From assembly GCA_937925755.1 (NCBI GenBank), contig CALAMX010000062.1:1-23995 (forward strand): a DNA stretch of 23,995 nucleotides, written 5' to 3'. Of this stretch, positions 1 through 6,916 are shown one piece after another. The DNA is from an uncultured Burkholderiales bacterium. Its GTDB lineage: Bacteria; Pseudomonadota; Gammaproteobacteria; Burkholderiales; Thiobacillaceae. The translations under genes and the position numbers were made by a program. Numbering within the stretch: the first letter of the stretch is position 1; each line of letters starts with the position of its first letter. Under the pieces are notes generated by a model that was not told the DNA's origin, ran no database searches, and was given only the letters and a program-made list of their open reading frames with translations.

Positions 1-200
1 CCGCCGTAGTAGCGCTTGCCGGGATAGCCCTCGGCATACTTGTTGGTCAGCACCGAGCCCTGCGCCTGCATCACGGCGGGGCTCGCGTAGTTCTCGGAGG
101 CGATCAGCTCGATGTGTTCCTCCTGCCGCCGGGCCTCGTTCTCGATAGCGGCCCACAGCTCAGGATCGACGTTCGCAAGGGTGTGATCGGCGGCAAACAT
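1..200 (-). CDS. glyA: Serine hydroxymethyltransferase, N-terminal part (runs off the window)
   Basis: Only the first 66 codons are in the window; the rest lies beyond position 1. The product is the cytosolic PLP enzyme that interconverts serine plus tetrahydrofolate with glycine plus 5,10-methylene-tetrahydrofolate. The visible part reads MFAADHTLANVDPELW, then the very conserved block EEHIELIASENYASPAVMQA and the motif NKYAEGYPGKRYYGG, all diagnostic of GlyA. The start at 200 sits just before the conserved N-terminal helix and is preceded by a CAGGAC ribosome-site-like sequence. A 69-bp gap separates it from the DUF486 gene upstream on the same strand, so it may have its own promoter or be read from the carbonic anhydrase side. 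Nothing odd is visible. Identification is certain for the visible part. Confidence 0.95.
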   Translation of the reverse strand, partial: MFAADHTLANVDPELWAAIENEARRQEEHIELIASENYASPAVMQAQGSVLTNKYAEGYPGKRYYG

Positions 201-269
201 GGCTCATGTCCTGAAAAAACAAAGCTTGTAATCGTAACATGCCGGGGCGCCCAGTCGTTGGTCCACGCC

Positions 270-632
270 TCAGCCGCGAAAGATGAAATAGACCGCGCCG
301 ATAAGACACAGGCCAGCCCATAGATAGTTCCAGCTCAGTGTCTCGCGCATGTAGAGCACGGCGAAGGGGGCGAACACCGCGAGCGTGATCACCTCCTGCA
401 TGACCTTCAGTTGCGGTAGGGTCAACTGCTGGTAGCCGATGCGGTTGGCCGGCACTTGCAATAGATACTCGAACAGGGCCACTGCCCAACTCGCGAGCGC
501 CGCAATCCACCAGAGCTTGTCGTTCAGATGCTTGAGGTGGGCGTACCAGGCCACCGTCATGAACAAATTGGACAGGGATAGCAAGACCACGGTCTGCAGG
601 ATGACCGGGTTGACGGAGCTGCTCAGGTTCAT
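270..632 (-). CDS. DUF486 / DMT-family small membrane protein
   Basis: This 120-residue protein is almost entirely hydrophobic, with four predicted membrane helices (about residues 8-28, 38-55, 70-95 and 100-118). Landmarks are LSNLFMTVAWYAHLKH near the N-terminus, an FEYLLQVPANRIGYQ stretch in the middle and the C-terminal YLWAGLCLIGAVYFIFRG. That pattern and length match the DUF486 family, half-size relatives of the drug/metabolite transporter fold. Its substrate is unknown. The start at 632 is chosen because it overlaps the stop of the carbonic anhydrase gene by 4 bp (ATGA), which implies translational coupling; the longer open frame extending to 863 lies inside that gene and is spurious. 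Family assignment is good, function unknown. Confidence 0.85.
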   Translation of the reverse strand: MNLSSSVNPVILQTVVLLSLSNLFMTVAWYAHLKHLNDKLWWIAALASWAVALFEYLLQVPANRIGYQQLTLPQLKVMQEVITLAVFAPFAVLYMRETLSWNYLWAGLCLIGAVYFIFRG

Positions 633-1165
633 GTGTGCGCACCCAGATAGACACGGGCCAGTTCGACGTAGCGCTGGGCCTGGTCGGCGAAATGGGCGAT
701 CTCCTCGGCACTGAGACGTCGCACGGGGCGCGCCGGCCGTCCCAAGTAGAGCCAGCCGCTCTCCAAGACCTGGCGCTCGGTCACCAGGCTGCCGGCAGCA
801 AGCAGCACCTGAGGCTCGATCACCGCATGGTCCATGACCAGGGCGCCCATGCCGATCAGGCATTCGTCGCCCACCGTGCAGCCGTGCAGGATGACACCGT
901 GGCCGATGGTCACCCGCGCGCCAACCGATAGCGGTGCCCCATCCGGGTCCTCTGCCCGGCGATGCGTGACGTGCAGCACCGCATTGTCCTGGATGTTGCT
1001 GGCCTCATCCACGCGTATGCGGTTGACATCGCCGCGGAGTACCGCCCCAGGCCACACCGAGACCGCATCCCCCAGCGTCACGTCACCGATCACCGTAGCG
1101 GTAGGATGGACGAACACGTCCCGACCGATTTTCGGCACAATGCCCTGGAACGCCTCGAGTGCCAT
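629..1165 (-). CDS. Gamma-class carbonic anhydrase family protein (YrdA-like)
   Basis: This 178-residue protein is a left-handed beta-helix of hexapeptide repeats, visible from about residue 18 to 140 (for example VFVHPTATVIGDVTLGDAVSVWPGAVLRG taken in six-residue steps). It has the metal-site signature of the YrdA/CaiE branch: VLHVTH at 63-68 and GHGVILHG at 88-95, giving His89 and His94 plus one of His65/His68 as zinc ligands shared between subunits of a trimer. Enzymes of this class hydrate CO2, but many YrdA-like members show weak or no measured activity, so the actual role is open. A helical C-terminus (about 150-175) packs on the trimer. The start at 1165 is the only Met before the repeats; the open frame continues upstream to 2380 inside prlC as a shadow. 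It is divergent from prlC and coupled to the DUF486 gene. Confidence 0.9.
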   Translation of the reverse strand: MALEAFQGIVPKIGRDVFVHPTATVIGDVTLGDAVSVWPGAVLRGDVNRIRVDEASNIQDNAVLHVTHRRAEDPDGAPLSVGARVTIGHGVILHGCTVGDECLIGMGALVMDHAVIEPQVLLAAGSLVTERQVLESGWLYLGRPARPVRRLSAEEIAHFADQAQRYVELARVYLGAHT

Positions 1166-1185
1166 GTGTACCCCTTGGAAAAATC

Positions 1186-1207
1186 GCGGCCTGGCCGCAA
1201 GTATAGT
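1186..1207. promoter_or_regulatory. Divergent promoter region with overlapping -10 hexamers
   Basis: The 63-bp gap between the carbonic anhydrase and prlC contains TATAGT at 1202-1207 on the plus strand and TATACT at 1205-1200 on the minus strand, each a 5/6 match to the sigma-70 -10 box and sharing four base pairs. A 13-bp palindrome GCGGCC-T-GGCCGC lies at 1186-1198, just upstream of the plus -10. No convincing -35 box is seen at the right distance on either strand, so the call rests on the -10 hexamers and the divergent layout. Confidence 0.4.
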
Positions 1208-1228
1208 GTCCCCGAACTGAGGAGCGAC

Positions 1229-3253
1229 ATGAATCCCTTGCTCGATTTCACCGGGCTGCCGCGCTATGGCGAGATCCGGCCCGAACACGTCACCCCTGCC
1301 ATCGACCAGTTGCTCACCGAGAACCGCGCCCTGATTGCGCGGCTCGCCGCCGACCCAGTGGTGCCGACCTGGGATGGCTTCGTACAGCCGCTGGAGGACG
1401 CCAACGAGCGCCTCTCCCGCGCCTGGGGCCAAGTGTCGCACCTGCATGCGGTGCTGGATACCCCCGAGCTCAGGGCGGTCTACAACGAAAACCTGCCCAA
1501 GATCACCCAGTACTACGCCGAACTGTCGCAGCACGAGGGGTTGTACCGCAAGTTCAAGGCCTTGGCCGCCAGCCCCGAGTACGCGAGCTTGAGCGCCGCG
1601 CGCCGGCGCATCCTCGACAACGAACTGCGCGACTTCCGCCTCGGCGGCGCGGAGCTGCCACCCGAACAAAAGGCCCGCTTCAAGGCCATCCAGGAGGAGC
1701 TGGCGAAGCTCTCCGCCAAGTTCGAGGAGAACCTGCTCGACGCCACCAACGCCTGGTCTAAGCTCGTCACGGACGAGGCAGAGTTGGAAGGCGTGCCAGA
1801 GGACGTCAAACAGATGTTTGCCGAGCAGGCCGAGGCGCAAGGCCTGACGGGATGGCGTCTCAACCTGCAGGCTCCCTCCTACCTGCCCGTGATGCAGTTC
1901 TGCGCCAACCGGTCCTTGCGCGAGGAGATGTACCGGGCCTATGTCACCCGCGCCTCCGAATTCGGTCCGGAAAAGTGGGACAACACCCCGCTCATCAACC
2001 AGATCCTGCGTCTGCGCCGCGAGGCCGCCCGGCTGCTGGGCTACCCCGATTACGCCCACGTCTCGCTGGTGCCCAAGATGGCACAAAGTCCGCAGGAGGT
2101 GCTGGACTTCCTCGAGGCGCTCGCCCGTCGCGCCAAGCCTTATGCCGAGCGGGACATGGCCGAGCTGCGGGAATTCGCTGCCAAGGAACTGGAACTGCCC
2201 GATCTGCAGGCCTGGGACATCGCCTATGCCTCGGAAAAGCTCAGGCAGGCGCGTTACGCCTTCTCCGAGCAAGAGGTCAAGCAATACTTCCAGGAGCCAC
2301 GCGTGCTGGCCGGGCTGTTCCGCCTGATCGAGACCCTCTACGGGCTGGAGATCCGCGCGGCGCGGGCGCCGGTGTGGCATGAAAGTGTCAAGTTTTTCGA
2401 CATTCGCGACCGCACGGGACAGTTGATCGGCCAGTTCTACCTCGACCTCTATGCCCGTGAGAGCAAACGCGGCGGTGCCTGGATGGACGAGGCCATTACC
2501 CGCCGGCGCAAGGGTGAAGCCATCCAGACGCCGGTAGCCTATCTCAATTGCAACTTCTCACGTCCCGTCGGCGGCAAGCCGGCGCTGCTCACCCACGACG
2601 AGGTGATCACCCTGTTCCACGAGTTCGGCCATGGGCTGCATCACCTGCTCACGCGGGTGGAGGACTTGGGGGTGTCGGGCATCAACGGCGTGGAATGGGA
2701 TGCCGTGGAGCTGCCCAGCCAGTTCATGGAGAACTTCTGTTGGGAGTGGGAAGTGCTGCGGCACATGACCGCCCATGTGGACACCGGCGCGCCGCTGCCC
2801 AAACCGCTTTTCGACAAGATGCTGGCGGCCAAGAACTTCCAGGCCGGCATGCAGATGCTGCGGCAGATCGAGTTTGCCCTGTTCGACATGCACCTGCACT
2901 ACGACTACGACCCGGACGGCGGCAAAACGCCGCTGCAACTGCTCGACGAGATCAGGCAGCAGATCGCCGTGGTCTTCCCGCCCGCCTACAACCGCTTCCC
3001 CAACAACTTCTCGCATATCTTCGCCGGCGGCTACGCGGCAGGCTATTACAGCTACAAGTGGGCGGAGGTGCTCTCGGCCGACGCTTACAGCCTGTTCGAG
3101 GAGAACGGAGTGCTCAACCCCGAGATCGGCCACCGTTTCTGGAGCGAGATCCTCGCCCAGGGCGGCGCGCGCCCGGCCATCGAGTCGTTCCGCGCCTTCC
3201 GCGGGCGGGAGCCGACCATAGACGCCTTACTGCGGCACAACGGCATGGCCTGA
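1229..3253 (+). CDS. prlC: Oligopeptidase A, M3 family zinc metallopeptidase
   Basis: This 674-residue cytosolic protein degrades short peptides, including cleaved signal peptides. The M3 zinc site is intact: HEFGH at residues 464-468 (His464 and His468 bind zinc, Glu465 is catalytic) followed by WDAVELPSQ, whose Glu494 is the third ligand. The start MNPLLDFTGLPRYGEI, the downstream FNRFPNNFSHIF-type loop (residues about 588-598) and the GYYSYKWAEVLSADAY block are typical of PrlC/OpdA rather than of Dcp. Length matches the family (about 680). The start at 1229 has a GAGGAG ribosome site and matches family N-termini; the frame is open further upstream (to 962) but that part overlaps the carbonic anhydrase on the other strand. 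No clear terminator follows. Confidence 0.96.
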   Translation: MNPLLDFTGLPRYGEIRPEHVTPAIDQLLTENRALIARLAADPVVPTWDGFVQPLEDANERLSRAWGQVSHLHAVLDTPELRAVYNENLPKITQYYAELSQHEGLYRKFKALAASPEYASLSAARRRILDNELRDFRLGGAELPPEQKARFKAIQEELAKLSAKFEENLLDATNAWSKLVTDEAELEGVPEDVKQMFAEQAEAQGLTGWRLNLQAPSYLPVMQFCANRSLREEMYRAYVTRASEFGPEKWDNTPLINQILRLRREAARLLGYPDYAHVSLVPKMAQSPQEVLDFLEALARRAKPYAERDMAELREFAAKELELPDLQAWDIAYASEKLRQARYAFSEQEVKQYFQEPRVLAGLFRLIETLYGLEIRAARAPVWHESVKFFDIRDRTGQLIGQFYLDLYARESKRGGAWMDEAITRRRKGEAIQTPVAYLNCNFSRPVGGKPALLTHDEVITLFHEFGHGLHHLLTRVEDLGVSGINGVEWDAVELPSQFMENFCWEWEVLRHMTAHVDTGAPLPKPLFDKMLAAKNFQAGMQMLRQIEFALFDMHLHYDYDPDGGKTPLQLLDEIRQQIAVVFPPAYNRFPNNFSHIFAGGYAAGYYSYKWAEVLSADAYSLFEENGVLNPEIGHRFWSEILAQGGARPAIESFRAFRGREPTIDALLRHNGMA

Positions 3254-3313
3254 TCCCATACAACCCCTGATATTGCCGACACCCGGGGGCGTTATCGTTT
3301 CCGCGGCCGACGC

Positions 3314-3322
3314 TGCTAGAAT
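3314..3322 (+). promoter_or_regulatory. Possible extended -10 promoter of the DUF4124 gene
   Basis: TGCTAGAAT at 3314-3322 fits the extended -10 form TGnTATAAT (TG plus TAGAAT, 5/6). No good -35 box is visible 16-18 bp upstream, as is common for extended -10 promoters. It lies 25 bp before the start codon and upstream of a strong GGAGGAGG ribosome site at about 3335-3342, which would give a short leader. Confidence 0.35.
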
Positions 3323-3346
3323 CTCCTTACCTGGGGAGGAGGTTTC

Positions 3347-3829
3347 ATGGCGAAGGTCCGTTGGTCATTCATCCCGTTGAGCCTGATCATCACGGTCGCC
3401 ACGGCCGGGCAGATGTATCGTTGGGTGGACGAACGGGGCAAGGTGCACTATTCCGACCAGCCGCCCCCACCCAAGGTGCAGCAAGTCCAGACCATCAAAC
3501 CGCGGCCCAACGTGGTCGAGACCGACAAGGAGGGCTATGAGATGCGCCGGGCGCGGGAGAGCAACCCGGTGGTCTTGTATGTCACTGACTGCGGTGAGCC
3601 CTGCGACCTGGCGCGCGACTTCCTCACCCAGCGTAAGATCCCCTACAGCCGCAAGAACCCGCAAAACGTGCCGGAGGATGCGGTCGAGCTGAAGCGGCTG
3701 GTCGGCGCCCTGGAAGTGCCGGTGCTCAAGGTGGGTGACAAATATCACAAGGGCTTCGACCCAGCTGCCTGGGAGGCGCTGCTCAGCGCCGCGGACTACC
3801 CCGTGCGCACAGAGGTCAAGGGTCGGTGA
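3347..3829 (+). CDS. DUF4124 domain protein fused to a thioredoxin/glutaredoxin-like domain
   Basis: This 160-residue protein has an N-terminal signal sequence or anchor (about residues 5-21), then a DUF4124 module (MYRWVDERGKVHYSDQPP, residues 23-40), which is widespread in exported proteobacterial proteins. From about residue 74 it has a thioredoxin-like fold: strand PVVLYVTDCGEPC, helix LARDFLTQRKIPY and a cis-proline segment LEVPVLKVG with Pro125. The expected redox pair is spaced unusually as CGEPC (Cys82, Cys86), three residues between cysteines rather than the two of CPYC. It should act in the periplasm; the substrate is unknown. A strong GGAGGAGG ribosome site fixes the start. It stands alone between prlC and the asparagine-synthase-like gene. 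Confidence 0.85.
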   Translation: MAKVRWSFIPLSLIITVATAGQMYRWVDERGKVHYSDQPPPPKVQQVQTIKPRPNVVETDKEGYEMRRARESNPVVLYVTDCGEPCDLARDFLTQRKIPYSRKNPQNVPEDAVELKRLVGALEVPVLKVGDKYHKGFDPAAWEALLSAADYPVRTEVKGR

Positions 3830-3830
3830 T

Positions 3831-3847
3831 TCGGCTCCGTGAGCCGA
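3831..3847. repeat. Inverted repeat between genes, possible weak terminator
   Basis: TCGGCTC-CGT-GAGCCGA is a perfect 7-bp stem with a 3-base loop, placed two bases after the DUF4124 stop codon. No run of T follows (TACTCAATAC), so it is not a canonical intrinsic terminator. It could attenuate transcription or protect the 3' end of the message. Confidence 0.35.
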
Positions 3848-3880
3848 TACTCAATACAACATATTCGCTCGTGATGGCCC

Positions 3881-5695
3881 ATGCATGAACTCATCGGCTG
3901 GCTCGGCCCTGAGCCGGAAGACCGGCACCGAGGCAGCGAGACACTGACGCGCATGCGCCAGGTCCGCCCCCATGCGGACGGCAGCCCGGCGAGCGAGGTT
4001 TACCCGCACGGCGTTCTCGCAGTGGCCGGTGAGTCGGCGCAGATCGCCGAAGAGGACGGCATCCTCGCCGCCGTCATCGGCCTGCCACGCGCCGCGGCGG
4101 GCGGGCGGTTGGATGCAGGCACCTTGATCGAGCTGTGGTGCCGGCACAGCGGCAACCTCGCCGGCCAGGTCTTCGGCCCCTTCGCCCTGGCCATCGTCGA
4201 TCGGCGTAACGACTCCGTCTATCTGGCCATCGATCGCATCGGCATCCACAGCCTGTCCTTCGCCGCACGCGACGGCGGCATCGTCTTCGCCGACCGCGCC
4301 GACGCGGTGGCGGCGCATCCGGCCGTGGGACGCGCAATCGACCCGCAGGCCCTGTTCGATTACTTCTATTTCTACGACGTGCCGGCACCGCGCACGATCT
4401 ACCAGGGTGTGGAGAAGCTGCTGCCAGGCCAGTATGCCTGGTACCGCCACGGCCGCGTCGAGCGCGGTTTTTACTGGCATCTGCAATACCGCGACACCCC
4501 GCGCCACGACTTCGCCGCCATGTCGCAGCGCTTCCATGCGCTGCTGCGCGAGTGTGTCGCCCGTGCCGCCGAGCCGGGTGCCACCGCGGCCTTCCTCTCC
4601 GGCGGCACCGACAGCTCTACTGTTGCCGGGGTATACCAGGAGTTGACCGGTCAGCCAGTGCGCACCTATTCCATCGGTTTCGCCGCCGAGGGCTTCGACG
4701 AGATGGAATACGCGCGCATCGCCGCCCGCCACTTCGGTCTGGACGCGCGCGAGTACTACTTGAAACCAGAGGACATCCTCGCCGCCATCCCCGTCATCGC
4801 CGCGCAGTACGACGAGCCCTTCGCCAACGAGTCGGCCGTGCCGGCCTATTTCTGCGCCCGCATGGCGGCTGAGGACGGCTATCGGGTGATGCTGGCCGGC
4901 GACGGCGGCGACGAGATCTTCGGCGGCAACGCGCGCTACGCCAAACAAAAGATATTCCAGGCCTGGCAGCGCATCCCCGCGCCACTACGCGCCGGCGTGA
5001 TCGAACCGCTCGCCCGGCTGCCAGGACTGGAGCGGCTACCGCCCATGCGCAAGTTGCAAAGCTACATCCGCCAGGCCAACATCCCATTGCCCGAGCGTAT
5101 GGAGTCCTACAACTACCTCTACCGGCAGCCCCTGGAGGCGATGTTCACCGCCGATTTCCTGGCTGACATAGACCCGCGTGAGCCGGCACGGCTACTGGAG
5201 GACGCCTACCACCGCGCTGCCTCGGACTCCTACATCAACCGGATGCTGCACCTGGATCTGAAATTCACCCTGGCGGACAACGACCTCAGAAAGGTCAACG
5301 GCATGACCGAGGCGGCCGGCATCGCCGTGCGTTACCCCTTGCTCGACGACGTCATGGTGGAGTTCTCGGGTGAGGTCCCGCCGGACTGGAAGGTCAAGGG
5401 ACAATACCTGCGCTGGTTCTTCAAACAGGCGCTGAAAGGCTACCTGCCGGACGCCATCATCAACAAGAGCAAACACGGCTTCGGCCTGCCCTTCGGCCTG
5501 TGGGCGCGCGAACACGCACCCCTGCGCGAACGGGTAGAAGAGCGCCTTGCCGCCTTCCGTGGCCGTAATCTGTTGCGCCCCGACCATCTCGATCGACTGC
5601 GCCGGGAACATGCCGAGGGGCACGCCACCTACTTCGGCAAGATGCTGTGGGTGATCGTGATCCTGGAGGAGTGGCTGGCCGCGCGCGGCCTTTGA
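3881..5695 (+). CDS. Asparagine-synthase-like amidotransferase lacking the glutaminase nucleophile
   Basis: This 604-residue protein has the two-domain plan of AsnB. The C-terminal synthetase domain looks intact: pyrophosphate loop SGGTDSS at 240-246, the block AGDGGDEIFGG (about 340-350) and the lysine/glycine motif KSKHGFGLPFG near residue 530. It should therefore adenylate a carboxylate. The N-terminal domain (about 1-200) is degenerate: it begins MHELIGW where active enzymes begin MCG, and no RGPD or GEIYN motif is seen. A stop codon (TGA at 3872-3874) lies in frame just upstream, so no Cys2 can be gained by moving the start. It may use free ammonia, another nucleophile or a partner glutaminase. 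It converges on the EPS locus with only 3 bp between stop codons. Members of this family often occur near polysaccharide clusters; substrate unknown. Confidence 0.85.
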   Translation: MHELIGWLGPEPEDRHRGSETLTRMRQVRPHADGSPASEVYPHGVLAVAGESAQIAEEDGILAAVIGLPRAAAGGRLDAGTLIELWCRHSGNLAGQVFGPFALAIVDRRNDSVYLAIDRIGIHSLSFAARDGGIVFADRADAVAAHPAVGRAIDPQALFDYFYFYDVPAPRTIYQGVEKLLPGQYAWYRHGRVERGFYWHLQYRDTPRHDFAAMSQRFHALLRECVARAAEPGATAAFLSGGTDSSTVAGVYQELTGQPVRTYSIGFAAEGFDEMEYARIAARHFGLDAREYYLKPEDILAAIPVIAAQYDEPFANESAVPAYFCARMAAEDGYRVMLAGDGGDEIFGGNARYAKQKIFQAWQRIPAPLRAGVIEPLARLPGLERLPPMRKLQSYIRQANIPLPERMESYNYLYRQPLEAMFTADFLADIDPREPARLLEDAYHRAASDSYINRMLHLDLKFTLADNDLRKVNGMTEAAGIAVRYPLLDDVMVEFSGEVPPDWKVKGQYLRWFFKQALKGYLPDAIINKSKHGFGLPFGLWAREHAPLRERVEERLAAFRGRNLLRPDHLDRLRREHAEGHATYFGKMLWVIVILEEWLAARGL

Positions 5696-5698
5696 GTC

Positions 5699-6916
5699 TC
5701 ATGGGTTGCGCCCGAGGGCGCGACCGTAGATCTCCCGATAATTGGCCACCGTGCGCGGCCAGTTGCGTTCGCTTTCGACGAAGCGTCGACCAGCGGCACG
5801 AAGCCGGGCGCCGCCATCCGCAAGATCGAGGGCATCGAGCGCCCGGCGCGCCAGGGCCCCGACATCGCCGGCGCGGAACAATAGTCCGGTCTCGCCGTCG
5901 CGGATGAGCTCCCGGTGCCCGCCCACGTCCGAGGCGATGAACAGCCGTTGCTGCGCCATGGCCTCGAGCGGTTTCAAGGGCGTGACCAGCTCGGTCAGGC
6001 GCATGGGGTGGCGGGCGTAGACCAGCAGGTCGATCTGGTCGTAATAGCGATTGACCTCGCGGTGCGGTACACGGCCGGTGAAGACGACCTTGTCGGCCAC
6101 GCCGAGGGCCTGGGCCTGGGCCTTCAGATTCGCCTCCTGCGGACCGCCGCCGACCAAGAGCACGCGGATGTCGGGATCCACGGCCAAGAGCTGCGGCAAG
6201 GCGGCGAGCAAGAGGTCGAGGCCCTCGTAGGCGTAGAACGAACCGATGAAACCCAGCACCCGCTTGCCTGTCAGGCCAAGCCGAGCGCGCAATTCGGGGT
6301 CTGGCTCGCCACCGGGGACGAAGGCCTCGGCATCGACGGCATTGGGCACCACGCCGATCTTTTCGGCCGGAATACCGCGGGCGACGAGGTCCTGGCGCAG
6401 GCCCTCACAGATGGTCACCACGCGGTCGGCCTGACGCACGGCGCGCGTCTCCAGCCATTGCGTCAACCGGTAACGGAGGCTGCCCTCGTTCGTGCTGCCG
6501 TGGTCCACCGCGGCATCTTCCCAGAAGGCGCGGATCTCGTACACCACCGGGATGCCCAGCCGCCGCCCCACATGCAAGGCGGGGTAGGCGTTGAGCAGTG
6601 GCGAATGGGCGTGGATCAGATCGGGCTGAAGCGCACGGGCAAGCTGCAGTAGCCGTGCCTCGGTGGCACGCATCAGCGCCCATAGCCCGGCCACGGGCAG
6701 ACGCCCGAGTAGGCCCGTCGGCGGTGCGGTGCGATAGAAATGCAGGCCTTCGGCCTCCTCTTCGGCCACACTGCAAGGGCCCTGCTTCGGACTGGTGAGA
6801 TGAAAGGTCTGCCAGCCCATCCGGCCCTGCTGGCGCAGGATGTTGGCGCTGCGGAAGGTATAGCCGGAGTGTAGCGGCAGGGAGTGGTCGAAGACGTGCA
6901 GGATCTTGAGGCTCAT
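5699..6916 (-). CDS. Exosortase A-associated glycosyltransferase, Daro_2409-like (GT4)
   Basis: This 405-residue GT-B fold transferase of family GT4 should add a sugar from a nucleotide donor to the growing lipid-linked repeat unit at the cytoplasmic membrane. N-terminal landmarks are ILHVFDHSLPLHSGYTFR (5-22), typical of the exosortase-associated Daro_2409 group. The donor site is in the C-terminal half: GFIGSFYAYEGLDLLL (222-237), LLVGGGP (253-259) and TELVTPLKPLEAMA (308-321), with Glu318 in the conserved EAM position. Start at 6916 overlaps the amidotransferase stop by 4 bp (ATGA); the frame remains open further upstream but lies within that gene. It is the last gene of the EPS operon and converges on the plus-strand asparagine-synthase-like gene. 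Confidence 0.9.
   Translation of the reverse strand: MSLKILHVFDHSLPLHSGYTFRSANILRQQGRMGWQTFHLTSPKQGPCSVAEEEAEGLHFYRTAPPTGLLGRLPVAGLWALMRATEARLLQLARALQPDLIHAHSPLLNAYPALHVGRRLGIPVVYEIRAFWEDAAVDHGSTNEGSLRYRLTQWLETRAVRQADRVVTICEGLRQDLVARGIPAEKIGVVPNAVDAEAFVPGGEPDPELRARLGLTGKRVLGFIGSFYAYEGLDLLLAALPQLLAVDPDIRVLLVGGGPQEANLKAQAQALGVADKVVFTGRVPHREVNRYYDQIDLLVYARHPMRLTELVTPLKPLEAMAQQRLFIASDVGGHRELIRDGETGLLFRAGDVGALARRALDALDLADGGARLRAAGRRFVESERNWPRTVANYREIYGRALGRNP

Noticed and set aside
962..1228. N-terminal extension of the oligopeptidase frame
   Set aside because: The frame is open without a stop, but a good ribosome site and the family N-terminus fix the start at 1229; the extension is antisense to the carbonic anhydrase.
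1166..2380. Long minus-strand open frame upstream of the carbonic anhydrase
   Set aside because: It is the antisense of prlC; the protein has leucine/glycine/glutamine-rich shadow composition and only the hexapeptide part (from 1165) is real.
3831..3847. Intrinsic terminator after the DUF4124 gene
   Set aside because: The stem is perfect but no T-run follows, so it is reported only as an inverted repeat.
3851..4948. 365-codon minus-strand open frame
   Set aside because: Antisense to the asparagine-synthase-like gene; no recognisable domain.
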